Below, piece after piece: positions 11,137-23,674 of a stretch of 64,000 nucleotides of DNA. The stretch is taken from the NCBI GenBank assembly GCA_034509755.1, contig CM067548.1, positions 9,135,188 through 9,199,187 of the forward strand, read 5' to 3'. The position numbers and the translations under genes were made by a program. The DNA is from Anisodus tanguticus (taxonomy: Eukaryota > Streptophyta > Magnoliopsida > Solanales > Solanaceae). Numbering within the stretch: the first letter of the stretch is position 1; every line of letters starts with the position of its first letter. The notes under the pieces were generated by a model. It was not told where the DNA came from. It did no database searches and saw only the letters and a list, made by a program, of their open reading frames with translations.

Positions 11137-14100
11137 TTATTCATCTATTGACAAGTTCTTCTCGTGCTTTCTTCCATACTTTACTTTTGCCTTGTCTTCC
11201 TTTATCGCCTTACCATTTATCTTACTAACAGATCCCTCCTGAGCACTGCACATTTGAGACTTCAACTTGAAGCCAAACTTCTTGGAGACATTTCCCCAAG
11301 TGGTTGATACCTTTGATCGACCCCCCAACTTCTGGATCTCCTGCCTCATGTTTGAGCACTCCTTCTCGAGCTCGGAGACACGTACCCTCATGCTATCCAT
11401 CCCCACTTTCAATACCTGGTTTTCCTTCACAGCAGTAGTCCAGCCGCCCCCCTCATTTGGTGGTCCACTTCTCAACTGCCTGGAACCCCCATCAAGGTTT
11501 TCGGACACTAGGAAGCATCCTGCAATGGATGTTCTCAACTGTAGCTGCTCGAAGAAGAGTACTTGTACTATAATCCTTAAAGGGAGTCTTTCGTTCTGTG
11601 CAGCATGTGTGCAAGCTTCCAACGAGAGCTTCTGGCAATCCATGAGCCTGCACAGTTGTTCTCTATCTGATTCTCCCAACCATGGATGTGACTGCATGCA
11701 TAAACAAGATTTCAATCACTATACTGGTGCACCCAATTAGACATGCCACTTGAATCTAAGGCTGCTTGGGTCCAGTTTAAATAGGATCTCAAATTTCAGT
11801 AAGCATAGATAGCATAGTGACAACAGAATACACATTGCAATTATTATAACTAAAAAAGAAGATTAGCAAACCTTGAGATAAATGTCAATTGCACGATAAA
11901 GGCCATCATCCAAGGGCCTTGCATATTCAGGAACAGAAGCAGCCAGAGTCTGAAACTTGAGAAGCTTCAAGTTAACATCTGGGGCAACCTCAGCAAGGTA
12001 TCCATCAATTAGTTTTGCCACCATAGTGATTGGCGTCAGACCCATCATCTGTTCATCATCATCAATGGAACAAGGTGATTCACCACCAGTTCCTTGATCC
12101 ATGGCTAAGAAGTGCTCAAGAATCCGCTGTACACACTCAACATTATAAAGAGTCTCCATCGAGTAAGAGAAATTAGGCATTAAGAGGTCTTCAAGAGTGG
12201 CCTGATCAAACTGCATTCCTATCCTTTTCTCCAAGTTTGATATGCAAGAGGGACTGGCTCGAAGAATCAAGGCTGTTTTCAGTAGGCCAAAGAGGAATTT
12301 AGTTGGAACTAGGCCTTTTTGAATTGGAAGTAAATGATCTATCTCTTCAAGTAAAAGCTTCTGATCTTCTTCCGATAGTGAAGAAACTGGTACAATACGG
12401 AGGTTACTAGACTCAGAAGAGGTCTGCCGCCTGTTTAGCCCAGGCAGGTACTTTTTAGCATAATAAGTGAGGGAACCAGCAACGATTTCCTGTTTGACGC
12501 CTTGAGATCCCATAGCAGAAATTAGCCTCTTGTAAAGAGGTAAACTTAAAGTTGATGCATCCTCATACCACCAATCTGAACTTGAATGTTTTGGCCTAGC
12601 TCCAGTGCTTATTCCGTTCCATAAGATACTCCCTCCAGGACTCTGCAGGGGGCCAATGTGCTCCATCACAGGCCAACCAAACAGGTTGGGATCAGTACAT
12701 GCCTTCACAGCCAATGAGTCAATGCACCTTTTTGTAATTTTAAGTTCTTCAGCATATGGGAGAACATCATCACAGGTTTGGAGTGCCTTCAAAGAGTCTT
12801 TCCAGCTACGGAGAACTACCTGATTAAGAAAGACCTCTGTCTGTGATACCAGATTCCCCTCCCCATATTCTTCAGTCATATCAAGATGCTCAGCGGCACA
12901 TCGAAGGTATACAACATTTGCCGCTGTAAGCTCTAGTTTAACCCCATAACAAAATTTAGCTACAAGTTCAAATGTTTTAGCACCACCAGGGATGTCAGTT
13001 AGTTCAATAACACAGCCATCTTCTCCTTCAGATGCTTCTGCAATCCGTTTCTCCATAACCCCACTTCTAGAAAGCAATGGGAACTGCAATTATTTGTTGG
13101 AAAATGACAAATCTAAAAGGTTATTAATCTTACTTTAAATTAGATCTGACAAGTGTTAAGGAACTCATACAATCAAACTAATTTGAAATTGTGCTCAAGG
13201 GACGATCAATTGTGTTTTTTAACTGCAGAAAAGGCCAAAATTTTGATAAAGTTGACATCTTTTTATCCTAGAACATTACTATTGGTTAGAAGCTTAAAAG
13301 CAGCTCTAAGAGAGCAACAGGTCATCATAAGGTGAGAAAGTATGTGACTTCTGGCTAATTTCATCAAATATAGAAGCAAAAAGCATCTCGGAAGTACCAA
13401 AAAACCAAGAAGGAAGAATAACTGTTTTTCTTACAGCAGAAAGTTAACAAGCATGAATAAGGTGTACTTGAGAGCAACCCAAGAGGTACTAGAAGTGTTG
13501 ACAGCAGAAAGCAAAGGCAAAGGGAAGGACATTTGAAAGGACAATATTTCATGAAACATCATTCATATGAAGAAGAAAGAGAAATACCAATACAGCAGTT
13601 GACCTATACATCACTGGATCAATCAACTGTTGCAGAGAAAACTTTACCTTGTGAAGATGGAAAGTCATTTCCCCAACTTCAACAACAATGTCACTTGGGA
13701 GGCCAGTTGTGCAGAACCTACAAGCACACCAACAAAAGGCAAATTGTAAAATTTGAAAAGTAATCTATCCCCACGCAAGGGCAAATACTTATCAGCCTGG
13801 AATGGTGTGAATCACAGAGTATACAGGACGGAAATCTTGATACCTACACTGTGCTTTTTGGTGGAGTAGACTCTAATCTAACTCAAATACGTTGGCTTAT
13901 CCAACAATACTTCTGGTCAAAAGGATTTGCGGAGGCTATACCCTATTTTGATCCAAGGTGCTTTTTTTCTTGTTTTCGTCCGATTTCCAGTTTTGATTTC
14001 TTCCTCCATGACCTTTTCCATACCAATAGCATTAGTACTAGTCTCGTAGTTCTGAGTCCTTCGATTTTCTATTACCACTTGTTGTATTTGCCTCGGTTAT

Positions 14101-14612
14101 CTTCCACTTTTGTATGCTATGTTATGATTTCTCTATTATTTGTTGTGTCTGCATTTTATCTTTTTAAAACTGCTTTATTATGTGTTACTTGAGTCTGAGG
14201 GTATTTCAGAAGCAACATCTCTACCTACACGAGGCAGGAATAAGGTGTGTTTACACTCTACCCTCCCTAGACACATCGTGTGGGATTACATTGGGTATGT
14301 TGTTGACCTTTTCCTTAGGTAATAGTAATATTTACCTTACTTTGAAATGTAAAAGTATTGTTTCAACCGCGATGGCAGCAAAATTTTAACAACAGATGTA
14401 GATATTAAAAGTGAGAACAAACTTAAGCAAGAGGAGAAGAGATTTTTAAGTTTGTGATGAAGCAGCTACTGAAAGTTAAGTATTAGATGAATTTGACAGT
14501 AGCACACAGAGCCTATGAAAAAATCGATGTTCATTGGTTAAAAAGAAAAGAAGAAGGAATACCAGGCCTGGCCTCTTCTTTGGAATGCATCTGTTTTGGA
14601 TCCCAACTTCAT
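11137..14612 (-). CDS. NPH3/RPT2-like (NRL) BTB-domain protein, 628 aa, 4 exons
   Basis: NRL proteins are plant BTB proteins; several act as CUL3 substrate adaptors in phototropin or auxin-transport signalling. Exons (minus strand): 14612-14563, 13717-13648, 13083-11872, 11691-11137; lengths 50, 70, 1212 and 555 nt, all junctions GT/AG and in phase (W17 is split between exons 1 and 2). Residues 1-17 read MKLGSKTDAFQRRGQAW. BTB region from about residue 22 (LPSDIVVEVGEMTFHLHK, then FPLLSRSGVMEKRI). NPH3 domain from about 209 (SDWWYEDASTLSLPLYKRL, later KKYLPGLNRRQ) to HAAQNERLPLRIIVQVLFFE near 474-493. Coiled coil about 533-566, then a Lys-rich tail. No stop or frameshift. Intron 1 (845 nt) holds a SINE. 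I recognise the family, not the exact orthologue. Confidence 0.92.
14196..14316 (-). mobile_element. SINE in intron 1 of the NRL gene
   Basis: The reverse strand reads gtcaacaacatacccaatg, taatcccacacg, tagggagggtagagtg and cgtgtaggtagagatg, matching the SINE at 42201-42321. It lies in the same orientation as the host gene and well inside the intron, so splicing sites are unaffected. Confidence 0.7.
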
Positions 14613-15690
14613 ACATGCCATTGAGCATAAGAAAATCTTCTTCCTTTCTTGCTTCTCTATCAAAACCCAAAATCGACAGATACAGAATTATTAATTTCTC
14701 AAATCAGACAATAAATTTAGGTCAACTCCTCCACTAAACTAACCCAGTTTTTCTTCCATAGATTCCAAAACCCATTAATTAAAGAGCCGAAAGTGAAGTG
14801 AATGAGCAATTTCGTATTTTCTAAATACTATTGTATTCCTTCCGCATTTATGGATGGGAGAGTGCAAGAAAATCTCAACATTGCTAATTAATGGTAGCTC
14901 TGAATCACAATACCTTAGTTTTATTGTGGGGTCTCTTTTGCTTAAAATACACTCATTTTGCTTTTCTCAAAGCTTAATGTAAACTCATTTTTACTCACAC
15001 CTATCTGCCTGTCCAGCTAGGCCATGTGATGCCTGGATATGCTCTCTAATTATGATAAATCTAAGAGTTGCTTCAACGTGCACCATTTTCATACATTGAA
15101 ATAATAAAATTTTCAAAACTCCGAATGATGATAACTTAAGAATATTTTTTCTGACAAAAATAATACTACTCCATAATAATTATCATTATTGAAGAAAGCG
15201 TTACTTTAACATTTGGAAAAGCTTTCAAAGGTAAGAATATATCGCGCATCGAAATAAGGTTAAAATTATTTATACCTTTCAATTTTGATTTAAAAATCAA
15301 ACTTCCCCTCAATTTTAAGTAATACATATTATCTCTCCTTTATCCTAATTGACTTTTTAAAATGACTATTATACACTTACATTATCAACGGTTTTTTTTT
15401 ACTTCTTCAAAATCATGATATTTTTTATTTTTAGTCCATGTAACAATTTTTTTATAAAATCGTAACATCCCTTCCCTCTTCGAAAAATAGAGCCCTAAAT
15501 CGAACCCTCTTCACCGTCACTGATATAACTCGGGAAACTGGGATTTCAACAAGTTATAATCCTCCCACTTCCTTGGGTAAATTGGCCCACCGAACCAAAA
15601 CTTGCACCACAGCCTTGTTGCCTCTCTTGATCAATTTCCATAATAGGAGAACCAAAACTTGCACCATCGCCACTGACATTTGTCAGTAAG
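14613..15690. other. 5' flank of NRL gene and spacer
   Basis: AT-rich sequence upstream of the NRL start codon. Promoter elements cannot be assigned by eye. A duplicated phrase (accaaaacttgcacca) near 15594 and 15650 lies just left of copia element 2. No gene seen. Confidence 0.5.
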
Positions 15691-15695
15691 GTTGC

Positions 15696-16104
15696 TGAAA
15701 GAAATAATCCCCTTGATTATTTTCATTAATTGAAAGGTATATATACAAGTTACATATTTCCATAATAGGAGAATCTTATTCCTATTATATTCCTAAAACC
15801 TTATTCTACCATAATTTTAACTATACAATTATTGTTAGTGTACAAGACTAATTAAGGTAACCTTTACACTACAATATTACATCAATATACATTCCTAATA
15901 TACTACACTGATACACTGCCCGTGATGGGCTGAAGGCCTACTCCCGAGATGGGCTGAAGGCCACCGCCGAGAGATAAGGTGAAAGAAGGCCACCGCCGAG
16001 ACGGGTGAAGGCCACCGAGAGACGTGGCCGAACCGTTCCTACTGTACCAGTGATATACATTATGTATACCAAGTGTATATCATGGGTATATACCTTGTTT
16101 AACA
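15696..16104 (-). repeat. 3' LTR of copia element 2 (409 bp, expanded)
   Basis: Longer than its partner by 75 bp. The extra length is an internal expansion near 15940-16020 of a GC-rich unit containing ctgaaggccaccgccgaga, which is present essentially once in the other LTR. Elsewhere the two LTRs align with scattered substitutions. Confidence 0.9.
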
Positions 16105-16115
16105 CACCCCCGCAG
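16105..16115 (-). promoter_or_regulatory. Polypurine tract of copia element 2
   Basis: The reverse strand reads ctgcgggggtg immediately before the 3' LTR start tgttaaac. Confidence 0.75.
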
Positions 16116-19100
16116 TCATAGTGGGCGGTCTTCGAACGCTGAGACTGTCCCTAAAATCTTCAAAAATGACCGCGGGCAGACCCTTTGTAAAGATGTATGC
16201 AATTTGATATCGTGACGGGACATGGCATACGCGAACTTGACCACGAGCAACCTTTTACGGACAAAGTGAATGTCCATTTCGATATGCTTAGTGCGTTGGT
16301 GCTGAACCGGATTATCTGAAAGGTAGATGGCACTAATATTATCGTAATATACTAAGGTTGCCTTCTGAATGGGACAATGAAGCTCCAAAAGCAAATTACG
16401 TAACCAACATGATTCTGAGACCACATTAGCTACCCCCGATATTCAGCCTCGGCACTTGAGCGGGATAGAGTTGCCTGACGCTTCGTAGACCAGAAGACCA
16501 AGTTGTTGCCAAGGAACAGACAATAGCCAGACGTAGACCGTCTGGTGTCTGGACAACCACCCCAATCAGCATCTGTGTATGAGACAAGTCTGGATGTCGA
16601 GGAAGGATATAAATGAAAACCATAGTCCAGTGTACCCTGAATATACCGAATGATGCGTTTGAGTGCATTCATGTGCTCAATTTTGGGATCATGCATGAAT
16701 AAACACACCTGCCGGACGGTATACGTAATATCCGGTCTTGTAAAGGTAAGTTACTGAAGGGCCCCTGCAAGACTGCGATAGCGGGTCGGATCCTCGTAGG
16801 GTGCGCCGGCCGCGGCACTAAGCTTGGGCTTTGTATCAACTTGAGTGGAAGTGGACTTACAGGATGACATCCCAGCCCTCTCGATGATCTCAGTTGTATA
16901 TTTTCGTTGAGACAAGAACAATCCATCTGAATGGCGATTGACGGCAATCCCTAAAAAATAACTAAGGGCCCTAAGTCTTTCATAGCAAACTCAGAGCTGA
17001 GAATGGTAATGATAGACTAGCGTAAGGCATCGGAAGAGGCAGTCAAAATGATTATCATCCACATACAACAAAATGTAGGCCAAGGACGAACCACGACTGT
17101 AGATGAACAACGAATTATCTGACATGCTGTGAGTGAACCCAATAGTCGAAACATAGTCAGCAAACCTTATATACCAGGCCCGTGGTGACTGCTTAAGCCC
17201 ATATAAGGACTTCTTCAACAAACAGACATGATGAGGATGGTTGGGATCCCTGAACCCCAACGGCTGATGCATATATATTATTTCCTTGAGATCACCATGT
17301 AGGAAAGCATTCTTGACATCCAACTGATGAATAGGCCATGCCTTCGAAAGATCCAAGCTAAGCACCGTGCGAATGGTAGCCGGCTTGACCACCGAACTAA
17401 ATGTCTCCCCATAATCTATCCCAACCTGCTGAGTCTTACCATCACCCACAAGTCGCGCCTTATATTGAGCAAATGAACCATCTGAATTCTCCTTATGAGC
17501 AAAAATCCACATAGACCTGATAACATTAATACCAGATGGATGGGGCACCAACTCCCACGTCTTATTATCAATAAGAGCATTATATTCATCAGTCATAGCA
17601 ATTTTCCAATTCGGGTCATTTAAGGCAGACACAAGATTATAGGGCAATGGGGATTTAGAGACATTCAAATGTAAATTAAAATATCTTTTTGGTGTAAAAA
17701 CACCCCGTTGACTACGAGTGACTGGTCTATGACTCGAGGAAGAAGTGGATAGATTTTGGGGATTTTTTGGGCTCGGAATGGACTGGCCAGCAGGCAATGG
17801 GCTTGCTGGCCCAAATCGGCCAACTGGAGCAGGAACTGGACCAGTTCCAGAATTTGGCTGGACTGGCCCAATCGCTGGAACTGATCCAGTGACGGGAAAT
17901 TACGATGGAACAGTGGGGCCAGCGGGCAGTGGGCCCACTGAGAATTTTGGGTGCGGGATATGTCCGAAAAATGATGAGTAATATACGGGAATATACCATC
18001 ATCCAAAAAATTATACGAACTAGGCTCGGTAGTATGAACTTTAGTTAAGGGAAATTGAGTTTCATCAAAAATTACATGGCGATTAATGATGATTTTCTTG
18101 GAGGATAAATCAAAGCATTTGTAACCACGATGATTAGACGAATAACCCAAAAACACACACGGAGTAGACCGGGCCTGGAGTTTGTTAATTGTGGTGGACG
18201 GGAATAATGGATAACACGAGCACCCAAAAATCGAAGATGAGAATAAGAAGGATTCTTATTATATAAAATTTAGAAGATGGAAGAATATGTCAGACCTTTG
18301 AAAGGAATTATGTTTAGGAGATATGTGGTCATTTGAAGAGCATGATGCCAAAAATATGGGGGTATGGAAGCATGAATTAAGAGAGTGCTGACAATGTTAT
18401 TTATGGAATGAATTTTGCGTTCGGCTTTCCCATTTTGTGAAGATGTATGAAGACAAGAAAAATGAAAATTGATCCCATTATTAGCACAGAACTCCCGAAA
18501 CACCCTATTGTCATACTCTTTTCCATTAAAACACTGAATATTTTTTATTTTTCTTTCGAATTGGATTCTAATGAATGCTCTAAATTTTACGAAGACGGAA
18601 AACACTTTAGATTTATTTGCAATTGGAAACGTCCACAAAAATTTAGAATAATCATCCAAAAAGAGAACATAATATTGATGACCCAACGAACTTAGAACAG
18701 GAGACGTCCATAGGTCGCTATGAATAATATCAAATGGCATTCAAGTATGAGAATTTGAGTCTACAAATGACAACTTAACAATTTTTCCTAAAGAACAAGA
18801 TTGACAAATTGGAGTACGACTCGTACCCTTACATGAAATAAAACTATTTTTATCTAAAACTGACAAAATAGAGGATCCCGGATGACCAAGGCGAGCATAC
18901 CACAAGGAAGGAGAAATGGCTGCAAAGGTTGATGGCAAGACTTGACTCGATGGAGTGAAACCGAGCGTGATAGGATAAAGATCTCCCCTACTATCACACC
19001 TCATGAGAGGACTCCCCGTCTTGAAATCCTTCACAGAGAAACCAAAAGAATCAAATTCAACACAAACGGAATTGTCAGTGGTGAACTTTCGGACAGACAC

Positions 19101-19409
19101 TAAGTTTTTAATCAATTTGGGGGCATGCAAAGTATTTTTCAAGATAAGGGGTGGATTGGGGGGAGACAACGTTTTCTGACCATAACCCTGAATTAGAATA
19201 GAGTTACCATTACCAATAATTATACCCCGAGGGTTTCTCAAATTGGAATAAGATGAGAGAGTACCTGAACTGGATGTCATGTGGGTAGTGGCACCGGTAT
19301 CCATATACCAATTTGGGTCCGGTTGAGTCAAACTCAGTGTGTGCATCGCGGCCTCGATATCTATCTGAGTGGGGCCAGCTACGTGGTGAGCTTGCGGAGG
19401 CGGGGCCAA
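16116..19409 (-). pseudogene. Copia pol of element 2, broken
   Basis: Order on the minus strand: protease (YMDTGATTHMTS), GAG-pre-integrase (LWYARLGHPGSS; CQSCSLGKIVK), an in-frame TGA at 18741-18743, integrase (MPFDIIHSDLW, FLDDYSKFLW, TSSQNGKAERKIHS), a frameshift near 18270, MFLGYSSNHRGYKCFD, then RT (YNALIDNKTWELVPHP, QLDVKNAFLHGDLKEIIYMH, SLYGLKQSPRAWY, ILLYVDD) with a frameshift just after YVDD, and RNase H (YTDADWGGCPDTRRSTSGYC, SSAEAEYRG, NPVQHQRTKHIEMDIHFV). Domain content is complete but at least four lesions prevent a polyprotein. Confidence 0.9.
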
Positions 19410-19414
19410 GAATT

Positions 19415-20434
19415 CCAGAATTGGATTGAACTAGGCCGTAATCTTTGGGACCGGAACCGGAATTTCGGGTCGGTGGGCGGCGGGTACGTGGAGGCTGTTT
19501 GGAAAGCCCACCGGCGTATTTGGAATATGTTGTGGATATGGGTCGTAGGGCCACTATCTACCGGTCCAAGCCCACGGCCCAAGGCTGAGACCAGTGGGTC
19601 GGTGGCCCACTGTAACCTTGACGGGGTCCACTGCCACTGTTTTTGGCCACTGTGACTGCCGCCGGAGCAGCCGCAATTTTTTCCATTATTTTTCCGGCAT
19701 TTTTGCTACCCCCGTGTGATCGATTTTGGTTCGAATTGTTACCAAAATTTTGAGGACCAATAGAGGAAGTCATCATGACCATGGGACTAGCATTAATAGC
19801 CGCCTTTTTAGCCAAACCGGCTTCTTCAAAGGTAAGCATGGATCGGGCTTGATAGAACCTTGGAAGAGGATTACTTTGACGAAGAAGAGTTCCAACGCCA
19901 CTATAAGCCTCGGATAGGCCATCAACCATCTGTAAAATAAGACGATCTTCACTAACCTGGCGCACCAACGTTGCGGAGTTGGTCCGCCAATTCCTTCAAC
20001 CTTTTGCAATATGCTGAAACGTTCGGAAAATTTTCCATGTTGACGTGGGAAAAATCCTGTTCAAGGGTAACAACTCTGGATTTTTTATTATCTTGGAATA
20101 TGTCACGCAGTCTATCCCATGCGGCCATCGCCGTAGCGTCTGGCTCAATAATCATCTGTAATAGGTCGGTAGAAATAGTAGAATAAATCCATTGAAGGAC
20201 GGTGGCATCAAGTGTTGTCCATAACTTAGGATCATCCTCGCGTTTAAGGACCTTCGTATCATTAGGAGCCGCGGGGATTATGTGATGGACGATTTGATGC
20301 GAACGAGCGTGAATTTTGAACAACTCGGTCCACGTCGCGTATTGGACGTTTTCTATTTCAAGAATTAGAGGGATATGATTCTTGATGTTAGAAACAACAA
20401 GGGCAGGGTGAAAAGTGTTCTTTGACGTAGACAT
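19415..20434 (-). pseudogene. Copia gag of element 2, broken
   Basis: Starts MSTSKNTFHPALVVSNIKNH and continues through YATWTELFKIHARSHQI, LDATVLQWIYSTIS and AWDRLRDIFQDNKKSRVV to YCKRLKELADQLRNVGA. The frame then shifts near 19960 into VSEDRLILQMVDGLSEAYSG and RFYQARSMLTFEEAGLAKKA, followed by a Gly/Asn/Ser-rich tail. Homologous to the gag of element 1 but clearly diverged. Confidence 0.85.
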
Positions 20435-20576
20435 AACGAAAGAACAATAGGTGATAGAGGGATTTAAAGGAGAGATTTGGAGAGCGGAAGAACAAATGGC
20501 AAACCCGAGGGGAGGCTTTGGTCTTTGGCCGAGAATGCAACAAAAATTGGGGAGAAATTTTGTTGTTGGACCCAGA

Positions 20577-20588
20577 CTTTTGATACCA
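20577..20588 (-). promoter_or_regulatory. Primer-binding site of copia element 2
   Basis: The reverse strand reads tggtatcaaaag directly after the 5' LTR, matching the start of the initiator tRNA-Met complement. Confidence 0.8.
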
Positions 20589-20922
20589 TTAAAGAAATAA
20601 TTCCCTTGATTATTTTAATTAATTTAAAGGTATATATACAAGTTACATATTTCCATAATAGGAGAATCCTATTCCTATTCTATTCCTAAAACCTTATTCT
20701 ACCATAATTCTAACTATACAATTATGGTAAGTGTACAAGACTAATTAAGGTAACATTTACACTACAATATTACATCAATATACATTCCTAATATACTACA
20801 CTGCTACACTGCCCGTGATGGGCTGAAGGCCACTGCCGAGATGGGCTGAACCGTTCCTACTGTACCTGTGATATACACTATCTATACCAAGTGTATATCA
20901 CGGGTATATACCTTGTTTAACA
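20589..20922 (-). repeat. 5' LTR of copia element 2 (334 bp)
   Basis: The reverse strand starts tgttaaacaaggtatatacc and ends tttctttaa. Shorter partner of the LTR pair. Confidence 0.9.
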
Positions 20923-21244
20923 GCTGCAACTTTAGAAAGACCATATTCCCAATTGCGAACTCCCTTTCACTTCATTTGGAATCTGCATATTATTTTTATC
21001 CGATTCTGAGCTTTAATTAAGTTATCCTTCAAGGTTTTGTTAATAATCTTACTTTCATTCAACACTTGATCAACTGAGTTGGGAAACTAATTCAAATGAT
21101 GGAAGTGGAGGGTCATATCCATACAAAGCTTTGAACTGGGTCATTCTTATGGCCGATTGAAAATTGGTATTGTATCAAAATTCAACCATTAAATCCAATT
21201 GCTTCGATCCTTCTGTTTGTGACCAATCATGCATCAGAGGTAAG

Positions 21245-22640
21245 ACTTCACACAATGATTAATCTTTCGGATTGACTATTCGTTTGAGAGTGGGAAGCTG
21301 AAGTGAGCCTTTGTTCAATTTGCATGCCCTTAAAGAGTTCTTTCCAGAATGAGCTGGTAAAGATAGGATCCCTTTCGGAAAGTATGGAGCATGGAGCTCC
21401 ATGAAGTTTGCAAATATTGTCTGGAAAGACTTTGGCCACTTGAGTTGATGTAAATAAATGAGTGTGCTTAGTGTAACGATCAATTACCACTAGGATAGTG
21501 TCTTTGTCATGCGATCTGGGATGTCCCTCGATGAAGTCCATGGTGATATGTTCCCATGCTTTGCAGGGAATCTGCAATGGTTGAAGAAGCCCTGGATAAG
21601 GAACATGCTCACTTTTGTTCCTTTGGCAAATGTCGCATTTTTTTGCCTTCTCCTTCACATCAACAAGTAGTCTAGGGAGCCCTTAGTCTTTGTTGAGTTC
21701 CCAGAATCCATGTGTGTCCGCCCCAAGGTGTGGCATGCATTTTATCGATGAGTTATTCTCTTAATTGGCCTTTACTTCCCACAAATATCTTACTATCCAC
21801 TCTAATCAATCCATTTTCCATTGTTCTGTTTGGCACTACTTGACTATCGAGTGTTAATTGCGATAGAAGATGGTGTGCCTCTTGATGGTCTTCATATCTC
21901 ACTAGAACATCCTCCGCCCATTTAGGTTGTGTTATAGTCAACCCATTGCATTCTTCAGTAGGTTCAAATCTCATTGACAGTGCGTCGGCTACCACATTTT
22001 CCATGCCTTTCTTGTAATGTATCTCATATCTTAGCCCCATGAGCTTAGAGATACCCTTGTGTTGCAATGATGTGGTTATCCTTTGATCTCTTAGGAATTT
22101 GAGCCTGAAATGGTATGTACGAATAATGAAATGGCTTGGTTGTAGATAATATCTCCATTTCTCAACCGCAAGCAATAGTGCAATCAATTCTTTTTCGTAA
22201 AGTAGAAAAAACAAATGCTTTTGGCTAAGTGTTTGACTGAGAAAAGCAATACCCCTGTTTTGTTTCATTAAAACAGTTGTACCCCTAATCTACTTGAATT
22301 AAACTCCACAACAATCGAGATAGAAAAATCAGGAAGTGCCACAACTGGGGCTCGCAGCATAGCATTTTTAGTTGCTCAAATGCATTGGCAGCTTTGTCGT
22401 TCCACTGGAAATCACCCTATAATAGTTCGTGAGCCCTAGGAATCCTCGCAAATCTTTAATCATCTTAAAGATCCTCTACTACGGGAATATGATACTTGTT
22501 TTTAACTGTGATGTCATTTAATCATCAATATTCAACACAAAACCTCCAAGTGGAGTCCTTTTTCTTCACTCAATCACCGATGAGGTGCTAGTAGAAACAA
22601 GTTCGGCGTTCACCATTTTCTCAATTGTGTCGAGCAAAGA
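21245..22640 (-). pseudogene. Ty3/gypsy pol remnant (RT, RNase H, integrase)
   Basis: On the minus strand from high to low coordinates: an RT piece near 22570-22490 readable as KKKDSTWRFCVEY then RLNDITV; a piece near 22460-22280 with DLRGFLGLTNYYR and APVVALPDFSISIVVEFNSS; RNase H in an open frame at 22268-21753 (KELIALLLAVEKWRYYLQP, GMENVVADALSMR); integrase at 21658-21248 (CDICQRNKSEH, WEHITMDFIEGHP, VVIDRYTKHTHL, HSQTNSQSERL). The order is canonical for gypsy pol. No LTRs, gag or protease could be found beside it, and several stops lie between the pieces. Confidence 0.85.
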
Positions 22641-23670
22641 GTAAGGAAAGAACTTAGATTTTCATTAATGAGGAATCCTTCATACAACGTCTGATAAATA
22701 CTAGAAAACAAGGAAAAATTAGGACACTACAGCTGGCTATTGCCTATTCCAACTGATTGTACTATTTGGACACCTGTCCTTGATTTAGGCATATTACCAT
22801 TTAGGGAATCTGAAGAACAAAGCTACTACTAATCGGGCTAGGCTAATAACTGGACCCTATTAATCATAAGGTCGGCCCAACGACAAGCTAAGCAACCCGA
22901 CTCATTACTTAATTAATTAATCCATCTACGAATTAGAATCGCCACAGAAACCTAACATGGTATTTTGGTGGGATATTATAAAACACAATATTAGAATCAT
23001 GAACAATCTCCCCGTCCCAAAACAACGAAACCCTATCAAGTGGAAGATCCTCCATTTTTAAAAATTTAGGAGTTGGATGAGTTCTTCCCTCATTCAAAAT
23101 CGCTTTAAATAGAGTTTGAATGGGCTTAAAGATATCATATAATGCAAAAAGTTATTGCACCATGCAACTTTAAGTCAAAGCAAGTACGGATAGACAGTAA
23201 AATCTACTGAAAATGCAGGTGAATTATTAACTTCTTTAACACAACAATTTCTTGCATTAAAGGACCTTTAGCACAAGCAATTGTTGCGTTGAAGGAATTA
23301 ACCATGCAACAATTTCATGTGTTTGTCATTTTTTTTGGTTAGGTTAGTTTGATTCTAATGGTTTTTTTTGTGGTCATTTTGGTTCCGGACTCTACAATGA
23401 CTTTTAGGCCCAGAAAGCCATTGGTTCCTATTCTTTATCGAGACTCGACACTAACATGAACTCTTAGCTATTCTCCTGTTGTCTGACTGTAACACCGTAC
23501 AAGTTTAATATGATGAAACTGAGGGAAAAGTAAGAAGTGTTCCCTTCCTGTTTGGATAAGAGAGAGGAGAAAGTGAAGACACTGCAAATTTTACGGAACC
23601 CAATAGTAAAAGACTTCCCCATTTTTATTTTAGTTTTTCTTCAAAAACCAAAAAAAAGACTCTTCCCTTT
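22641..23670. other. Unassigned spacer
   Basis: No recognisable coding sequence, LTR or terminal repeat. AT-rich with ordinary composition. Confidence 0.5.
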
Positions 23671-23674
23671 CCCA

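Larger units (their letters stand above)
15696..20922 (-). mobile_element. Ty1/copia LTR retrotransposon, minus strand, coding-dead (copia element 2)
   Basis: Minus-strand element with 3' LTR at 15696-16104 and 5' LTR at 20589-20922, polypurine tract 16105-16115 and initiator tRNA-Met primer site at 20577-20588. Flanking 5-mers are gttgc (15691-15695) and gctgc (20923-20927), a target duplication with one change. LTRs run TG...CA, except that the 5' LTR end has mutated to AA. Pol domain order and motifs are related to element 1 but the LTRs are unrelated. Frameshifts and a stop disable it. Confidence 0.92.

Noticed and set aside
14476..14737. Frames on both strands over the NRL first exon
   Set aside because: The minus-strand frame starting at 14670 is out of frame with the real exon; the ATG at 14612 gives the correct MKLGSK start and phase.
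21245..22640. Possibility that the gypsy-like pol remnant is an endogenous pararetrovirus
   Set aside because: An integrase region follows RNase H, and no movement or coat protein text is present; this fits Ty3/gypsy.
23537..23674. Start codon at 23537 giving a 102-codon frame that includes nad5
   Set aside because: Only the part after about 23675 resembles nad5; the upstream codons are unrelated nuclear sequence and no presequence or gene structure is evident.
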